The notes: a model not told the origin generated them from the letters alone. A DNA stretch of 64,000 bases from Sporomusa sp. KB1 (GCF_007830295.1 NZ_VLKC01000002.1:4165185-4229184); one strand, 5' to 3'. Positions 53,500 through 61,441 are shown, counted from the stretch's first letter. Made by a program: numbers and translations.

Positions 53500-55056
53500 A
53501 TGAGTGGTTATCAGAAAACTGTAGGGTCATTACTATTTTTGCCGGAGATGACGATTCCGGCGGAAATGGGAGATATGGATTACGATTGCAGCATAGATCT
53601 TTACTTCGGTGAGATTAAACCAGAAGAAACTGTCTTGTGTATTGGTGCTGGTGATGGAAAAGAAGCACTGCATTTTTCTTATTTCACGCGCCGCAAGGCT
53701 TCTATCATTGCCGTTGACAGCATGCCGGAAAAAATCGCCAAGGCAAATGCAAACTTTAAAATTGCCGAAAAATTGAATCCATGGTTTCGATCCGAGTATA
53801 TAAAAAGCATACAGGGCGATGCTCTAGACTTGCCATTGCCATCCGAATGTGTGAATCTAGTGGTTTTCAATTGCCTATTGAACACAGTTGAGACAAATGA
53901 TCTAAAAAAAGCGTTAGCAGAAATCAATCGCGTTCTCAAATCAGGTGGGCGGCTTTATATCTCTAGCACTGTCACGAATTCTCCGGTACCAGAAAAACTG
54001 AAAAACGATGAATCCCTGCGCACCGAGTGTTTACCTGACGCTATATCATTTGAAGACTATGTCGGCAAATTTGCCGATGCCGGCTTTGGCGAAGTGCAGA
54101 TCCGCGGGCGCCGCCCATATCATGTGTTTGGAAAAGTGCGCTATGGAATTGCGGAAGATATCATTCTTGATACCGTTGAACTCGTTGCCTTTAAAATACC
54201 CGTGTCAAAGGAAGGCCTTTGTTGTTACATAGGTGAAACGGCGACCTATACAGGGAACGATGAATCCTATGATGACGGTAATGGTCATATTCTCAAGCAA
54301 GGTATTCCGTTCAATGTGTGCAATAAAACAGCAGGACAACTCCGCTCTCTTGGTCGTGCAGACATCGTTCTAACGCCGCCGACATACCATCACGTAAGCC
54401 AGCAAACAGGGAAAAATTCATGTAATTGCTATGCTGGTTCTTCGACAGAGGGTAAGACAGCATCATCGTGTTGCGGCACCTCGAAAAGCACTTTGGAAGC
54501 GGATTGTTGCTGCGGGCTTGACATGCCAAATACATCATTGTGTTGCAGTGCGGAGAAACCTTCTGTGACAAAAAAAACATTGGACATTGAGTATCTCTAT
54601 CTTGACCTTGATGTTTGTGAGCGTTGCTCGGATACGGACGATGTGCTTAGTAATGTTCTTGTCGAAATTGGATCACTGCTTAAAACTGCCGGATACGACG
54701 TGAAGCTCAACAAAATTCATGTTGCTACCCGTGCAATTGCACAGCAATATAAGCTGATGACTTCACCTACACTTCGTGTGGACGGACGTGATCTTGCTAT
54801 TGAATTCAAAGAGTCTCTTTGTGCCGAATGTGGTGATTTATGTTGTGACAGTACGGTAGATTGCCGTGTATGGGTCTATGAAGGCAAAGAATACGATGTG
54901 CCACCGAAAGAGATGCTATTGAATAAGATATTAGAAGCTGTTTACACTAAACCGGAACCTTTTGAGGAAGAACTTTATGTTATGCCCAAAAACCTTGAAA
55001 AATTCTTTGATGGCATAGAGAGGCAGGCGGATGGATGCGGTTGTTGTAAATCCTAA
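53500..55056 (+). CDS. ArsM-like methyltransferase fused to DUF2703
   Basis: 518 aa. Residues 1-310 form a SAM methyltransferase (LCIGAGDGKEALHF, LDLPLPSECVNLVVFN, RVLKSGGRLYISS) with an ArsM-like C-terminal part. Cys in DYDCSIDLYFG, LRTECLPDA and LCCYIGETATYTG align by eye with the arsenite-binding Cys of ArsM. A Cys-rich linker (about 308-355, many Cys pairs) leads to a DUF2703 domain (about 360-490) with VCERC, CAECGDLCCDSTVDCRVW and YDVPPKEM. The tail ends CGCCK. DUF2703 is often near arsenic genes (recollection). Probably methylates a thiophilic metalloid or a thiol; not proven. Confidence 0.78.
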   Translation: MSGYQKTVGSLLFLPEMTIPAEMGDMDYDCSIDLYFGEIKPEETVLCIGAGDGKEALHFSYFTRRKASIIAVDSMPEKIAKANANFKIAEKLNPWFRSEYIKSIQGDALDLPLPSECVNLVVFNCLLNTVETNDLKKALAEINRVLKSGGRLYISSTVTNSPVPEKLKNDESLRTECLPDAISFEDYVGKFADAGFGEVQIRGRRPYHVFGKVRYGIAEDIILDTVELVAFKIPVSKEGLCCYIGETATYTGNDESYDDGNGHILKQGIPFNVCNKTAGQLRSLGRADIVLTPPTYHHVSQQTGKNSCNCYAGSSTEGKTASSCCGTSKSTLEADCCCGLDMPNTSLCCSAEKPSVTKKTLDIEYLYLDLDVCERCSDTDDVLSNVLVEIGSLLKTAGYDVKLNKIHVATRAIAQQYKLMTSPTLRVDGRDLAIEFKESLCAECGDLCCDSTVDCRVWVYEGKEYDVPPKEMLLNKILEAVYTKPEPFEEELYVMPKNLEKFFDGIERQADGCGCCKS

Positions 55057-55124
55057 GTTCTTAGAAATTCTGGCACTTCGAAGGTGGCGCAGGATGCGGC
55101 ATAAAACGTATAAAAGGCCAATAA

Positions 55125-55170
55125 CAAAACCCAGGATTTCCGGGGCTTTCCCGGTCCTGGGTTTTGCTGT
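55125..55170 (+). terminator. Terminator of the ABC/radical SAM operon
   Basis: 12-bp perfect arms CAAAACCCAGGA (55125-55136) and complement (55155-55166), inner CCGGG/CCCGG pairs, T-rich tail. Confidence 0.8.
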
Positions 55171-55211
55171 TTTGTTGGCTGATCTCTTAATACGAGAGTA
55201 AAAATATTACT

Positions 55212-55259
55212 ATTGCAAATTTATTTACACTTGCAATTAAAATCATATTGCTATATAAT
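55212..55259 (+). promoter_or_regulatory. 26-bp operator R2 overlapping a promoter
   Basis: Element 55212-55237 with arms ATTGCAA and TTGCAAT. -35 TTGCAA at 55231-55236, 17-bp spacer, -10 TATAAT at 55254-55259. First of two such promoters before the Rep_3-type gene. Confidence 0.8.
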
Positions 55260-55287
55260 GTCAATGGTGGTCTAAACACATGGCAGG

Positions 55288-55303
55288 ACTGCAACATTGC
55301 AGT
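55288..55303. repeat. Short palindrome between operators R2 and R3
   Basis: ACTGCAA-CA-TTGCAGT, perfect 7-bp arms, sharing TGCAA with the operator arms. Possibly a half-strength or single-dimer site for the same protein. Confidence 0.4.
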
Positions 55304-55328
55304 TTTGCCCTATATTTTTAGTTTATCG

Positions 55329-55376
55329 ATTGCATATTATTTTAAACTTGCAATCGATATTTTTTTAGTATATACT
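55329..55376 (+). promoter_or_regulatory. 26-bp operator R3 overlapping a promoter
   Basis: Element 55329-55354, arms ATTGCA(T) and TTGCAAT. -35 TTGCAA at 55348-55353, 17-bp spacer, -10 TATACT at 55371-55376. Transcription would start very close to the GTG at 55395, giving a short leader. Confidence 0.7.
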
Positions 55377-55394
55377 GGTTTTGAGGTGATAAAA

Positions 55395-56234
55395 GTGACA
55401 ATCTTTCTGAGACGGGTTAAAGCAGATATAGATGCTGGAAAATTGGCATCTGCCGTACTTTATCCGGAAAGACATGCAACTAAGCTCGATCACTTGATAA
55501 GAATTGGGGATGTAATCGGGCACCGTGATTCCCTTACACAACTTCAGCAAAAAATATTGAGTACAGCAATTTCTCTTGTCTATTCCTCTGGGGAATTTGA
55601 CTATACGCGGGCGTCATGCAAAATGCCAATCAATCAATTTTTAAAGTTCTGCAATAGTAAACAGGAAAATATGTATCATAATCTGCTATGTGAAATTGAA
55701 AAGGTAGCGTCAAAAGGAATATGGCTCTACGAAAAAAAACATAAAAGATTGGCTCGGACACATTGGTTTCAAACTATTGAATATGCAGACGGAGACATTG
55801 CATTTCAATTTGCTAATAAAATTCTGGATCTGATTGCCACTATAGGGCCTAACGATGTCGAGCGGCAGTTAATAAAAGAAATCCAATATAAAGGGAAATA
55901 TACGCGAGCCATTTTTGAAATCATTAGCTCCTCAAAGACGACGGGAGTGACTGAGTACAGCATTCCCGAATTAATGAAACGTTTATCTTTGGAGCATACA
56001 AGATATTCTTATGGACAGCTCAAACTTCGGGTTCTGGAACCTTCGCTGCAAGAAATTTATGATCAGGACGATGCAATATTCGTTCAGTTTGGTCCAACGT
56101 TTTCCGGACGCAGAGTTGAAGAACTCTGGTTTAAAGTAACGACCGGGGAAGAAGCCCGGAAATTACGAGAAAAAGAGCCAAAATTTAAATTCGCTTTGCC
56201 GAAGGAAAAACCAATCGAACAGACTATGGCTTGA
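55395..56234 (+). CDS. Rep_3-type initiator-fold DNA-binding protein
   Basis: About 279 aa. It has two winged-helix halves typical of Rep_3 plasmid initiators: LQQKILSTAISLVYSSGEFDY, FKLN-like MPINQFLKFCNSK, then VTEYSIPELMKRLSLE and YGQLKLRVLEPSLQEI. GTG 55395 has GAGGTG upstream; a longer in-frame start at 55248 overlaps the operator-promoter region and is unlikely. No partition, mobilisation or origin iteron array is nearby. Because its own promoters and that of the 43.5-kb operon share one palindromic element, I infer a transcription regulator derived from a replication initiator. Confidence 0.7.
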   Translation: MTIFLRRVKADIDAGKLASAVLYPERHATKLDHLIRIGDVIGHRDSLTQLQQKILSTAISLVYSSGEFDYTRASCKMPINQFLKFCNSKQENMYHNLLCEIEKVASKGIWLYEKKHKRLARTHWFQTIEYADGDIAFQFANKILDLIATIGPNDVERQLIKEIQYKGKYTRAIFEIISSSKTTGVTEYSIPELMKRLSLEHTRYSYGQLKLRVLEPSLQEIYDQDDAIFVQFGPTFSGRRVEELWFKVTTGEEARKLREKEPKFKFALPKEKPIEQTMA

Positions 56235-56372
56235 TTACTATGGTCTTGTGTTGAAAGCCGAACCAAAAAAATTGGGGGAGGTGTACGCCAGATTTTGAAA
56301 AAGGTTTTGCTACCGGCATTTAGATAAGACTAGTTATCTACAAGAATGCAACAAAATGGGAGGCAACAAATT

Positions 56373-57701
56373 ATGAAAAGAAATTTGGCAATAGTGTTGA
56401 CACTGAGCTTTGCACTGGGGATTGCCGGAACTACCTTTGCCGCTGGCCCGTTTGCCGATGTGCCAACGAAACACTGGGCCTACGACGCTGTGGGCAGTCT
56501 GGCGAAAGCTGGCATCATTGATGGTTATGGCGATGGAACATTCCGGGGTGACCACATTATGACCCGTTATGAAATGGCGATGATTGTGGGTAAAGCAATG
56601 GAAAAAGCCGAAAAGGCTGACATGCAGCAAAAAGAACTTATTAAAAAACTGTCAACAGAATTTGCCAGTGAACTGCAAAATCTCGGGGTTAAAGTTGATA
56701 GCGTAAAAACGAAAGTTGACAAACTGCCGCAGTTTTCCGGTGAAATAAAAGACCGCTACCGCAATGGGGATATAACCAGTCCAGCAGGCATTAAACAAGC
56801 CACCTGGATTCAGCACAAACAGATTTTGGCCTTTGATGTGAGCGGTAAAATCAATGACGAGTGGAAGTATATGTTTGAACTGCGCAACGATAACAAAACC
56901 AACCAGGGAGCCTATGCTGGTTACCTTGGCAACGATGAAAGCACTTCAAACTTTGGCAGCTATGTTCGGGCTGTTAATGTTCAAGGACCAATTGGTTGTT
57001 TTAACGTCACCTTGGGCCGGCAAGACTATTCATTGGCCACTGGATTTATTAATGGCGCTTCCACCTTGCAAGGGGCGAAAGTAAGCTTCGGCAACACCGT
57101 TAAGGTAAATCTGGTTTACGGTCAAGATTTCCGAAGCGGCAAGATTTTTTCATCAGATAATAAGCAATTTTTCCTGGCTACCAGCGACGAATTTTGGGAC
57201 AGTAAATCGGATGGCAGTACAATTGTCACCGGTGGTGATGTCAGCATTCCGGTAGGTCCCGGCACATTGAAAGCGACCTATTTCCAAACAAAGAACAATG
57301 ATATCAATGTGACAACTAAACGTTGGGAAGCCGGGTATGCAGTTCCCTTTGCACATGACTATATTTTTACTGGTGCCTATGCCAAATCGAATGCCAATGA
57401 ATACAATAAAGGTTATATACTGCAAGTCAGCTATAAGGGCGCCAATTTGAATAAACCCGGCAGCTATGGCGCTTGGGCTCACTATCTCAAAGCTGATCCC
57501 TCAGTAATTTGGGATAGTTTCAGCGGTGTTGCTGATTGGACCTATGCCGCATCAGGCTCGAAAGGTTATGAGATAGGTTTCGCATACGTTCCGGCTAAAA
57601 ATATTAAATGGGATATTTATTATGACGATATCAAAGCCACCGTTCCTGGCGACCAATCAAAGACTAAGTTTTATCAGACCCAGCTACATTTCTATTTTTG
57701 A
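56373..57701 (+). CDS. SLH-domain outer membrane porin
   Basis: 442 aa. A signal peptide (ending TTFAA) precedes one SLH domain (about 28-75: PFADVPTKHWAYDAVGSLAKAGI and TRYEMAMIVGKAM), a coiled-coil segment (about 80-125) and a beta-barrel with alternating strands ending in Phe (QLHFYF). This is the OmpM/SLH-porin architecture of Negativicutes, in which SLH binds polyaminated peptidoglycan and the barrel forms a pore. ATG 56373 follows GGGAGGC. The leader and start codon region are identical over 31 bp to that of the binding-protein gene at 49918. Position suggests possible use with the importers, but general porin function is equally likely. Confidence 0.9.
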   Translation: MKRNLAIVLTLSFALGIAGTTFAAGPFADVPTKHWAYDAVGSLAKAGIIDGYGDGTFRGDHIMTRYEMAMIVGKAMEKAEKADMQQKELIKKLSTEFASELQNLGVKVDSVKTKVDKLPQFSGEIKDRYRNGDITSPAGIKQATWIQHKQILAFDVSGKINDEWKYMFELRNDNKTNQGAYAGYLGNDESTSNFGSYVRAVNVQGPIGCFNVTLGRQDYSLATGFINGASTLQGAKVSFGNTVKVNLVYGQDFRSGKIFSSDNKQFFLATSDEFWDSKSDGSTIVTGGDVSIPVGPGTLKATYFQTKNNDINVTTKRWEAGYAVPFAHDYIFTGAYAKSNANEYNKGYILQVSYKGANLNKPGSYGAWAHYLKADPSVIWDSFSGVADWTYAASGSKGYEIGFAYVPAKNIKWDIYYDDIKATVPGDQSKTKFYQTQLHFYF

Positions 57702-57776
57702 TTGATAGGACCGGAACATTCCATCAATGAAAGTCAATCATGATGTGCAGTTAATCATACTGGAGGTTAGGTACAG

Positions 57777-57938
57777 ATGCTAAGAAGAAAAAGTATTTGC
57801 ACAAAAATGATTATGGCTAGTTTGCTTGTGGCGCTTTTAGTGAGTTTGTCGTCATGCCCGCAGTTCCTTAGCGCTACCGCGAACGCCAATGCGGAAGATT
57901 CCAGAAATCAAGGGTTTGTTAACAAGATTCGCTTATAG
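57777..57938 (+). pseudogene. Signal-peptide fragment, probable 5' part of a frameshifted rhodanese lipoprotein
   Basis: ATG 57777 with GGAGGTTAGG upstream, 53 codons to TAG 57938. The sequence is a classical export signal: KR-rich start, hydrophobic core MASLLVALLVSL and a possible lipobox SSC. Nothing but a short tail follows. The rhodanese frame begins at once in another frame and has no ribosome site. The two are most simply one gene with a frameshift near 57915-57935. Confidence 0.5.
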
Positions 57939-57943
57939 CCCCT

Positions 57944-58387
57944 ATGAGTTTGAACGACTTAATGAAGAACGGAACCGTCAAAATAATTGACGTGAGGCCG
58001 CCTGAACGCTATCAGAAAGAGCATCTTCCCGGGGCCGTTTGGCTATACTGGGGAGATTTGCTAAATCCGGATAAAACGCTCAAAAATGCCGGCGAGTTGC
58101 GAAAAATATTCACTGCAAAGGGAATTACTCCGGACAAGACGGTCATTACCTATTGCCAGGCCGGGGTTCGTGCAGCACATACTGCTTCTGTACTGAGTAA
58201 GGTTCTTGGCTTCAAAAACGTGAAAAACTATGCCGGGTCGTGGATCGAATGGAGTCAACGAGAGGAACTGCCGATGGAAATTGATGGGCAAAATAAATCA
58301 TTCTCTCGAATAGATACTTTGCAGATTGCTGCGACTAATTTGCAAACCGCTTTGTACAAAAAATCATCCCAGACACAATTTTTGTGA
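57944..58387 (+). CDS. Rhodanese-like domain (probably 3' part of a frameshifted exported protein)
   Basis: 147 aa containing a full rhodanese core: VKIIDVRPPERYQKEHLPGAV, then the active-site loop YCQAGVRAAHTASVL with Cys, and YAGSWIEWSQREELP. Typical single-domain sulfurtransferase. The ATG at 57944 lacks a ribosome binding site, whereas the signal-peptide ORF just upstream has one but lacks a domain. In-frame codons before 57944 (QDSLIAP) extend the domain naturally back to a TAA near 57919. Confidence 0.75.
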   Translation: MSLNDLMKNGTVKIIDVRPPERYQKEHLPGAVWLYWGDLLNPDKTLKNAGELRKIFTAKGITPDKTVITYCQAGVRAAHTASVLSKVLGFKNVKNYAGSWIEWSQREELPMEIDGQNKSFSRIDTLQIAATNLQTALYKKSSQTQFL

Positions 58388-58404
58388 TCGGGGTGATTTT
58401 TTTT
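58362..58404 (+). terminator. Intrinsic terminator after the rhodanese gene
   Basis: AATCATCCC (58362-58370) pairs with GGGGTGATT (58390-58398), followed by T run. Confidence 0.65.
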
Positions 58405-58421
58405 ATCTTAAAAACTAGACT

Positions 58422-58450
58422 TTGTCTTTTAATTGTGTTAGTCTCATAGT
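58422..58450 (+). promoter_or_regulatory. Possible promoter of the second accessory cluster
   Basis: TTGTCT (58422-58427), 17-bp spacer, CATAGT (58445-58450). The spacer contains TGTGTTAGTCT, also present before 42313. Confidence 0.4.
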
Positions 58451-58512
58451 GAGAAAGCGGTAAATTATGTATAAAAATAATTAAATTTATACCTGACAAA
58501 ACGGAGGGAAAA

Positions 58513-60840
58513 ATGGATCAACAGCAATTACATGTCATGGAAGCCAACTGTACACAGGAAAACTTGCCTCGTTGTACCGCCGCCTGTCCGATTCATGTTG
58601 ATGCACGGGGAATGATGGCGGCGGTTCGCAAGGGGGATTTTTCGGCGGGATACGACTTATTTGCCAAAATGGCGCCTTTTCCGGGCATAATAAGCCGGGT
58701 TTGCGATCATCCCTGTCAGGAGGCTTGCAAACGGGGGGAAGTCGGGGACGGGATTGCTATTAATGCTTTGGAACGGGCTTGCCGGGACTTCAATACCAAG
58801 TCACTGATTAAAAATAATTGGATTCCGAACAAAGATAAAAAAGCGGCAGTGGTGGGGGCCGGAATTAGCGGTTTGACTGTTGCTTTGGATTTGGCAAAAA
58901 AAGGTTATAAGCTGACGGTATTTGATGCCGGGAATGAATTTGGCGGCCGGCTGCTGAAAATTCCGGAGGCTAAGCTGCCCCGGCAAATTATAGCCGATGA
59001 TTTTGAGATACTGACTAGTCTGGGCGTGCAGGCGAAGTTTGGGGTTACTGTAGGTAACAGTGATGGCGCCGATGTATTGTTTGACGACCTGTTGACGGAA
59101 TTCGACGCCGTTTATCTGGGTCTCGGTCAGATAAAGGCGGCTGATTTAGTCTTGGGACTGGAAATGGATAGTGATGGCTGTATACGCATTGATCCGGTAA
59201 CTTTGGGCACCAGTAACCCGAAAGTATTTGCCGGCGGCAGCTATCGTCAGGATAATGGCAATCTATCGCTAATAAATTCGGTTTCCGACGGCCGGTCGGC
59301 AGCGGTTTCCATTGACCGGGTCCTTCAGGGGGTGTCGCTTACCGCCAGCCGCTCCAATGAGGGTCCGCTGCCAACCAGGCTTTTCACCAGCACGGAAGGG
59401 GTTGAACCGCAGCCGGTGGTGGCCATGGCTGATCCCGGTCAGGGTTATACCGGGGAAGAAGCAACGGCGGAAGCGGAACGCTGCCTTGATTGCCAGTGTA
59501 TGGAATGTGTAAAGCTATGTGAATATATGAAGCATTATAGAGCTTTTCCCCGCAGCTACGCTCGGCAGATTTACAAGAATATGTCCAGTGCAGCGGGTCA
59601 TAAGTCTAATCAGATGATAAATTCCTGCAGTATGTGCCGACTTTGCGAGGAAGTGTGCCAGGATAATTTCAGTATGGCGGATATCTGCCGCAAAGCGCGG
59701 GAGACCATGGTCAGCACCGGGAAAATGCCGCCCTCGGCGTTCGGTTTTGCCTTGCAGGATTTGGAATACAGTAACAGTGATGCCTTTGCCCTGGCCAGAC
59801 ATGAGCCCGGGTTTTCCAAAAGCGAAGTTATGTTTTATCCGGGGTGTCAATTAAGTGGTTCCGCGCCCGGGCAGGTTATAAAGGTTTATAATTATCTGCG
59901 GGCAAAAATCAAAGATGGCGTCGGACTTATGCTTGGCTGCTGTGGGGCCCCGGCAGATTGGGCCGGTCAAAAGGAAATATTTATTAAAACAATTCAGTCG
60001 ATAAAGTCCGAGTGGGAGCGCATGGGAAAACCCAAAGTAATACTAGGCTGTCCGACTTGTTTTATGATCTTTAAAAATAATTTGCCGGATATTTCGGTTG
60101 AATTTTTGTGGACCTTTATTGATCAAATCGGTCTGCCGGAGGTACCAGCGACCGAGTCATATACTCTGGCAGTACATGACTCCTGTACCACCCGGTATGA
60201 GAGAGAAGTTCACGACAGTGTTCGCAATATTTTACGGCAACTGGGACATAAGGTTGAAGAATTAAAGACCAGCCGGGAACTTACCGAGTGCTGTGGCTTC
60301 GGCGGATTAATGCAAATTTCAAATAAAGATCTTGCCCATATGGTTGTGGACCGGCGGACTGGCGAAAGTGACAAAGATTATGTGGCTTATTGTGCAATGT
60401 GCCGTGACAATTTTACCAACCGGGGGAAAAAGACCTATCATTTGCTGGATTTGATCTTTGGTGATAAAACTGGGAAAATTGCTGCCCGGCCACCGGTCGG
60501 ATATTCACAGCGGCACGAAAACCGCGCCCGGTTAAAAAACACTTTACTGCGGGAGATATGGGGTGAAGCTGTACAGGATAAACCAGCGTTGGTAAAATTG
60601 GTTATTTCCGATGAGTTAAGTTCGCTTATGGAAGACAGTCTGATATTGGTTTCCGATTTGCAGCAGGTGGTCGAATATGCGGAACGTACCGGTAATAGGT
60701 TGCAAAACAGCACTAACGGTCATTTTCTTGCTTACTATAAGCCGGCTTATGTGACGTACTGGGCAGAATATTCAGCCGGTGAAAACAGTTTTGTTATTCA
60801 TGATGCGTATAGCCATCGTATGGAAATAACTGATAAATGA
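58513..60840 (+). CDS. FAD/Fe-S/CCG-domain oxidoreductase, paralogue of 21516
   Basis: 775 aa, same architecture as the protein at 21516: CTAACPIHVDARG... start (CTAACPIHVDARG), AAVVGAGISGLTVALDLAKK Rossmann motif, CLDCQCMECVKLCEYM, CSMCRLCEEVCQDN, FYPGCQ, LGCCGAPADWAG, HDSCTTR and CCGFGG. One ferredoxin-type motif differs: the last Cys is followed by Gln where the other copy has Pro (CQDN versus CPGN). ACGGAGGGA precedes the ATG. First gene of the second accessory cluster, here without an adjacent molybdenum enzyme. Confidence 0.85.
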   Translation: MDQQQLHVMEANCTQENLPRCTAACPIHVDARGMMAAVRKGDFSAGYDLFAKMAPFPGIISRVCDHPCQEACKRGEVGDGIAINALERACRDFNTKSLIKNNWIPNKDKKAAVVGAGISGLTVALDLAKKGYKLTVFDAGNEFGGRLLKIPEAKLPRQIIADDFEILTSLGVQAKFGVTVGNSDGADVLFDDLLTEFDAVYLGLGQIKAADLVLGLEMDSDGCIRIDPVTLGTSNPKVFAGGSYRQDNGNLSLINSVSDGRSAAVSIDRVLQGVSLTASRSNEGPLPTRLFTSTEGVEPQPVVAMADPGQGYTGEEATAEAERCLDCQCMECVKLCEYMKHYRAFPRSYARQIYKNMSSAAGHKSNQMINSCSMCRLCEEVCQDNFSMADICRKARETMVSTGKMPPSAFGFALQDLEYSNSDAFALARHEPGFSKSEVMFYPGCQLSGSAPGQVIKVYNYLRAKIKDGVGLMLGCCGAPADWAGQKEIFIKTIQSIKSEWERMGKPKVILGCPTCFMIFKNNLPDISVEFLWTFIDQIGLPEVPATESYTLAVHDSCTTRYEREVHDSVRNILRQLGHKVEELKTSRELTECCGFGGLMQISNKDLAHMVVDRRTGESDKDYVAYCAMCRDNFTNRGKKTYHLLDLIFGDKTGKIAARPPVGYSQRHENRARLKNTLLREIWGEAVQDKPALVKLVISDELSSLMEDSLILVSDLQQVVEYAERTGNRLQNSTNGHFLAYYKPAYVTYWAEYSAGENSFVIHDAYSHRMEITDK

Positions 60841-60850
60841 GGGAAAAATC

Positions 60851-61132
60851 ATGATTAAACAAGAACAAAAAGAGATGCTGGGTAATGGTAAGGATGTCAT
60901 TGGCGCCAAATGTGATATTTCGTTAAAAGACGAGATGCTAGGTAATGGTGAGGATGTCATTTGCACCAAATGTAATATTCCGTTAAAAGTGGGGTATGTT
61001 ACTCTGGCTTATGTGGGCGCTACTTTTCCGGTTGAACTTTTTAAATGTCCGGAATGCGGGATGGTTTATATCCCGTCGGGTTTGGCGCGCGGCACAATGT
61101 TACAGGTTGAAAGGGCCTTGGAAGATAAATGA
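60851..61132 (+). CDS. Two-CxxC small protein with N-terminal tandem duplication
   Basis: 93 aa, paralogue of 23848. The C-terminal part keeps both CxxC pairs (ICTKCNIP and CPECGMVY). The N terminus carries an extra about 20-residue copy of EMLGNGxDVIxxKCxIxLK, produced by a 60-bp tandem duplication still obvious in the DNA; the extra copy has lost one Cys (GAKC). GAGGGA precedes the ATG. Confidence 0.75.
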   Translation: MIKQEQKEMLGNGKDVIGAKCDISLKDEMLGNGEDVICTKCNIPLKVGYVTLAYVGATFPVELFKCPECGMVYIPSGLARGTMLQVERALEDK

Positions 61133-61441
61133 AGGGTGATGTTGGTTGCAGGCGGATCTTACCGTCGAGTACTTGCAAAAAGCGCATGACTTGGCCGTAA
61201 CCGGAATTGATGTATCGGAAGAATTTATCAGGGAGGGATGCCTGCGAGCTCCGTAACCTAATTTAATACAGGGCAACGGGGAAAACCTGCCCTTTGTGGA
61301 CAGCGGCGGATAGCGAAACTGGGTGATAACGGACGGTTATGCCTTCGGATACCGGGCGGGCTTTAACCGGGGCCTGGTTCCCGGTGTTTATATCCAGTGC
61401 GACTGGGATATTTTTTAATGATAGCGGAAAAAACCGAATGT
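61133..61441 (+). pseudogene. Decayed DVU_1556-like methyltransferase
   Basis: Remnant of a gene homologous to 24054-24668. Matching fragments occur in different frames: VEYLQKAHDL and TGIDVSEEFI (compare MEYLQDACGL and VGVDVSEDRL), then QGNGENLPFVDS (compare QAAGESLPFADS), WVITD and finally MIAEK (compare LVAEK). Several frameshifts, stops and a deletion between NLPFVDS and the end make it non-functional. It occupies the same position between the CxxC and C_GCAxxG_C_C genes. Confidence 0.8.

Noticed and set aside
55200..56234. Integrated plasmid or plasmid origin at the Rep_3-type gene
   Set aside because: The repeats are only two near the gene, each overlapping a promoter -35, and a third lies 12 kb away before another operon. 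No par, mob, transposase or clustered iterons were seen. Regulation explains the pattern better, though plasmid ancestry is likely.
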